From Desulforhopalus sp. (GTDB taxonomy: Bacteria > Desulfobacterota > Desulfobulbia > Desulfobulbales > Desulfocapsaceae), in the NCBI GenBank assembly GCA_023231425.1, contig JALNVI010000098.1, positions 1 through 7,779 of the forward strand: a DNA stretch of 7,779 nt, read 5' to 3'. Below, piece after piece: positions 6,659-7,779 of this stretch. A program made the position numbers and the translations under genes. The stretch's first letter is position 1. Each line of letters begins with the position of its first letter. The notes under the pieces were generated by a model. The model made no database searches. It was given only the letters and a program-made list of their open reading frames with translations, and was not told the DNA's origin.

Positions 6659-6695
6659 TTTTCAGGGGAAATGGGCCTTCAGGCCTTCCTGAAAA
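6659..6695. promoter_or_regulatory. Nested palindrome upstream of the ene-reductase, candidate operator
   Basis: Outer arms TTTTCAGG (6659-6666) and CCTGAAAA (6688-6695) are perfect over 8 bp. An inner dyad, GGCCT (6674-6678) with AGGCC (6681-6685), sits inside with a 2-nt centre, slightly off the axis of the outer arms. It starts 38 bp upstream of the start codon, a usual place for a repressor site or a leader hairpin. NemA-type genes are commonly controlled by a TetR-family redox sensor, but no regulator gene is visible next to this one. Confidence 0.45.
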
Positions 6696-6955
6696 TCCAT
6701 GAAAAGCATCACCACATCAGCCAGACACACGTCTCTTCTACAAGCTTTGCCGTGACGAGCTTTGGAAGTGATGGAATTTCATATTTGCGGGTGCAGATCA
6801 GTAAATTCAGCGAAGTGAAAAAATCACCGCCACACGGGATACTGTATCCATTTTTGGCAGTATGTCGCCCTCCGCTGTCATCAATCTGACTATCAGTTCG
6901 ATGTACGAAGATGAATTTGTACAAAAAGTGTAACACAGTTATATGAAAAGCAGAG

Positions 6956-7007
6956 AGCTGGCGGTATGGTTACGTCGCCAATCTCTGACCAGAGGTTACC
7001 ATGCACA
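6956..7007 (+). repeat. Direct repeat, right copy (52 bp)
   Basis: Ungapped partner of 1531-1582 with 43 of 52 identical bases, in the same orientation and 5,425 bp apart. In this copy an internal dyad is better formed: GTATGGTTAC (6964-6973) against GTTACCATGC (6995-7004) pairs at nine of ten positions, counting one G-T pair. In the left copy the same dyad is weakened by substitutions. Confidence 0.75.
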
Positions 7008-7034
7008 GGTCCCATCATTCACAACCAGCAACCC

Positions 7035-7150
7035 ACTCGTTTAGAACGAGTAGTAAGTGATGGCCTTTCTTCAAATACGAAGAAATCAGGTGGAGATTGC
7101 TGGCGTACTGCATTTTCTAACGTTCTAAATTAACGTCAAATTTGTAGAAA
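7035..7150. repeat. Cluster of three consecutive hairpins
   Basis: Hairpin 1: ACTCGTT (7035-7041), loop TAG, AACGAGT (7045-7051). Hairpin 2: TTTCTTC (7066-7072), 6-nt loop, GAAGAAA (7079-7085). Hairpin 3: outer arms TTTCTA (7114-7119) and TAGAAA (7145-7150), with inner ACGTT (7120-7124) and AACGT (7132-7136). The first two are perfect 7-bp stems. The cluster lies just right of the 52-bp repeat and immediately before the SNF2 remnant. It may be a structured RNA, a mobile-element end or chance in AT-rich DNA. Confidence 0.45.
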
Positions 7151-7164
7151 TTCTTTTAAAGGAG

Positions 7165-7779
7165 ATGATTTATTTACTTGAATTCAGCCCTCCAGTATCT
7201 TCCGATCCTGAGACGATGACATCTATTTTGTGTAAATCTGAAAAACTTTACCTGTTGCTTAAAATCATTGATGAAATCAAAAAACGTCAGGAAAAAGTCA
7301 TTATTTTTGCCATAATAAAAAACTGCAGAAGTTTCTTTCTGTCGGTCTTGATACGCTTTATGGGGTATCAGTAGATATTGTCAATGGAGATACAAAGGCT
7401 GTGTCCTCACGAAGTGAGAGAGGGGCAAAATCACGTATGCAGATTATTGAACGATTTGAAGCTCAGCCTGGCTTCGAAATCATTGTTATGTCTCCTCTCG
7501 CAGACGGTGTAGGCTTGACAGTCGTCGGCGCAAACGATGTTGTCCACCTGGAGCGTCACTGGAATCCTGCCAAAGAGGCGCAAGCTGCGGATAGGGTTTA
7601 TCGTATTGGTGCTACAAAGGATGTCCACGTTTATATTCCGCTTTTAACCCATCCGAAATTGAAATCCTTCGACAAAAATCTTCAGGAACTTTTAAGCAAC
7701 AAGATAGATTTAAAAGACGCGGTTGTCAGCCCGACTGAAGTTACTCCTGGAGATTTCGATACCGAAGGTATGTTTGGCA
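7165..7779 (+). pseudogene. SNF2-type helicase C-terminal domain, 5'-truncated and frameshifted, continues past the window
   Basis: The first frame (7165-7374) reads SDPETMTS...CKSEKLYLLLKIIDEIKKRQEKVIIFAI, the start of a helicase C-terminal domain. From 7314 the -1 frame continues it as NKKLQKFLSVGLDTLYG...RFEAQPGFEIIVMSPLADGVGL...HLERHWNPAKEAQAADRVYRIGATKDVHVYIPLLTH and stays open to 7779. These are motifs IV, V and VI of SNF2 ATPases. No N-terminal RecA-like ATPase half (Walker A, DEAH) is present upstream, so the protein as seen could not hydrolyse ATP. Two motif positions look altered: Asp at 7503-7505 where small residues are usual before GVGL, and Ala at 7611-7613 where Gln is usual in RIGQ. 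AAAGGAG at 7158-7164 abuts the ATG at 7165 and is too close to serve it. The frame break falls on an A_AAA_AAC heptamer, so recoding is possible, but gene decay is the simpler reading. Confidence 0.8.

Larger units (their letters stand above)
6622..7164. other. Gap between ene-reductase start and SNF2 remnant
   Basis: Holds the ene-reductase ribosome site and palindrome, about 240 bp (6700-6940) with no recognised signal, the right copy of the 52-bp repeat (6956-7007) and then three hairpins (7035-7150). Frames on either strand around 6709-6936 resemble nothing I know and are not called. This could be where an older gene or mobile element decayed, but no coding remnant is legible before about 7190. 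Confidence 0.5.

Noticed and set aside
6709..6936. Minus-strand frame of 75 codons upstream of the ene-reductase
   Set aside because: Not recognisable and no ribosome site. It overlaps no conserved feature and could be chance.
1531..7007. A multi-gene defence or biosynthetic system between the direct repeats
   Set aside because: The five genes belong to unrelated housekeeping or accessory families with large gaps and no shared motif or operon structure, so a functional system cannot be supported.

Overview
The window is ordinary-looking bacterial chromosomal DNA of moderate GC content with wide, AT-richer intergenic gaps. Recognisable genes carry Shine-Dalgarno sites of the AGGAG type, one gene appears to use a GTG start, and no gene is diagnostic for a phylum. 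The mix (macro-domain hydrolase, EamA exporter, VIT family transporter, old yellow enzyme, PfkB sugar kinase, SNF2 helicase remnant) and the purine-rich 9-bp intergenic repeat would fit a Gram-negative environmental bacterium such as a green sulfur bacterium or a member of Desulfobacterota. That placement is a guess and not a sequence-supported assignment.

Layout. Left edge, plus strand: the C-terminal two thirds of a macro-domain ADP-ribose hydrolase (1-357), then a complete EamA/DMT ten-helix exporter (627-1544). Middle, all minus strand: a VIT/CCC1-type metal transporter (1754-2443), an isoprenylcysteine-carboxyl-methyltransferase-like membrane protein (2761-3240), a small pyridoxamine-phosphate-oxidase-like flavoprotein (3305-3682), a fructokinase-like PfkB kinase (3894-4805) and an old-yellow-enzyme/NemA-type ene-reductase (5518-6621). 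Right edge, plus strand: a 5'-truncated and frameshifted SNF2-type helicase C-terminal domain that runs out of the window (7165-7779).

The five minus-strand genes are separated by gaps of 64 to 712 bp and look mostly like single transcription units. Only the PNPOx-like and ICMT-like genes are close enough to be co-transcribed. There is no obvious shared pathway.

The structure not explained by genes is mostly palindromic or repeated DNA. A 52-bp direct repeat (1531-1582 and 6956-7007, 43/52 identical without gaps) brackets the whole minus-strand block. A two-step hairpin lies upstream of the VIT gene. A 37-bp nested palindrome lies upstream of the ene-reductase gene. A ~150-bp inverted repeat built from 9-bp purine-rich units lies upstream of the kinase gene. 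Three consecutive hairpins lie between the right copy of the direct repeat and the SNF2 remnant. The SNF2 frame break coincides with an in-phase A_AAA_AAC slippery heptamer, which is the most interesting single detail. A plain pseudogene remains the likelier explanation because the ATPase half is missing and motif residues have changed. I found no CRISPR array, tRNA, rRNA or complete mobile element, and no convincing new multi-gene system.
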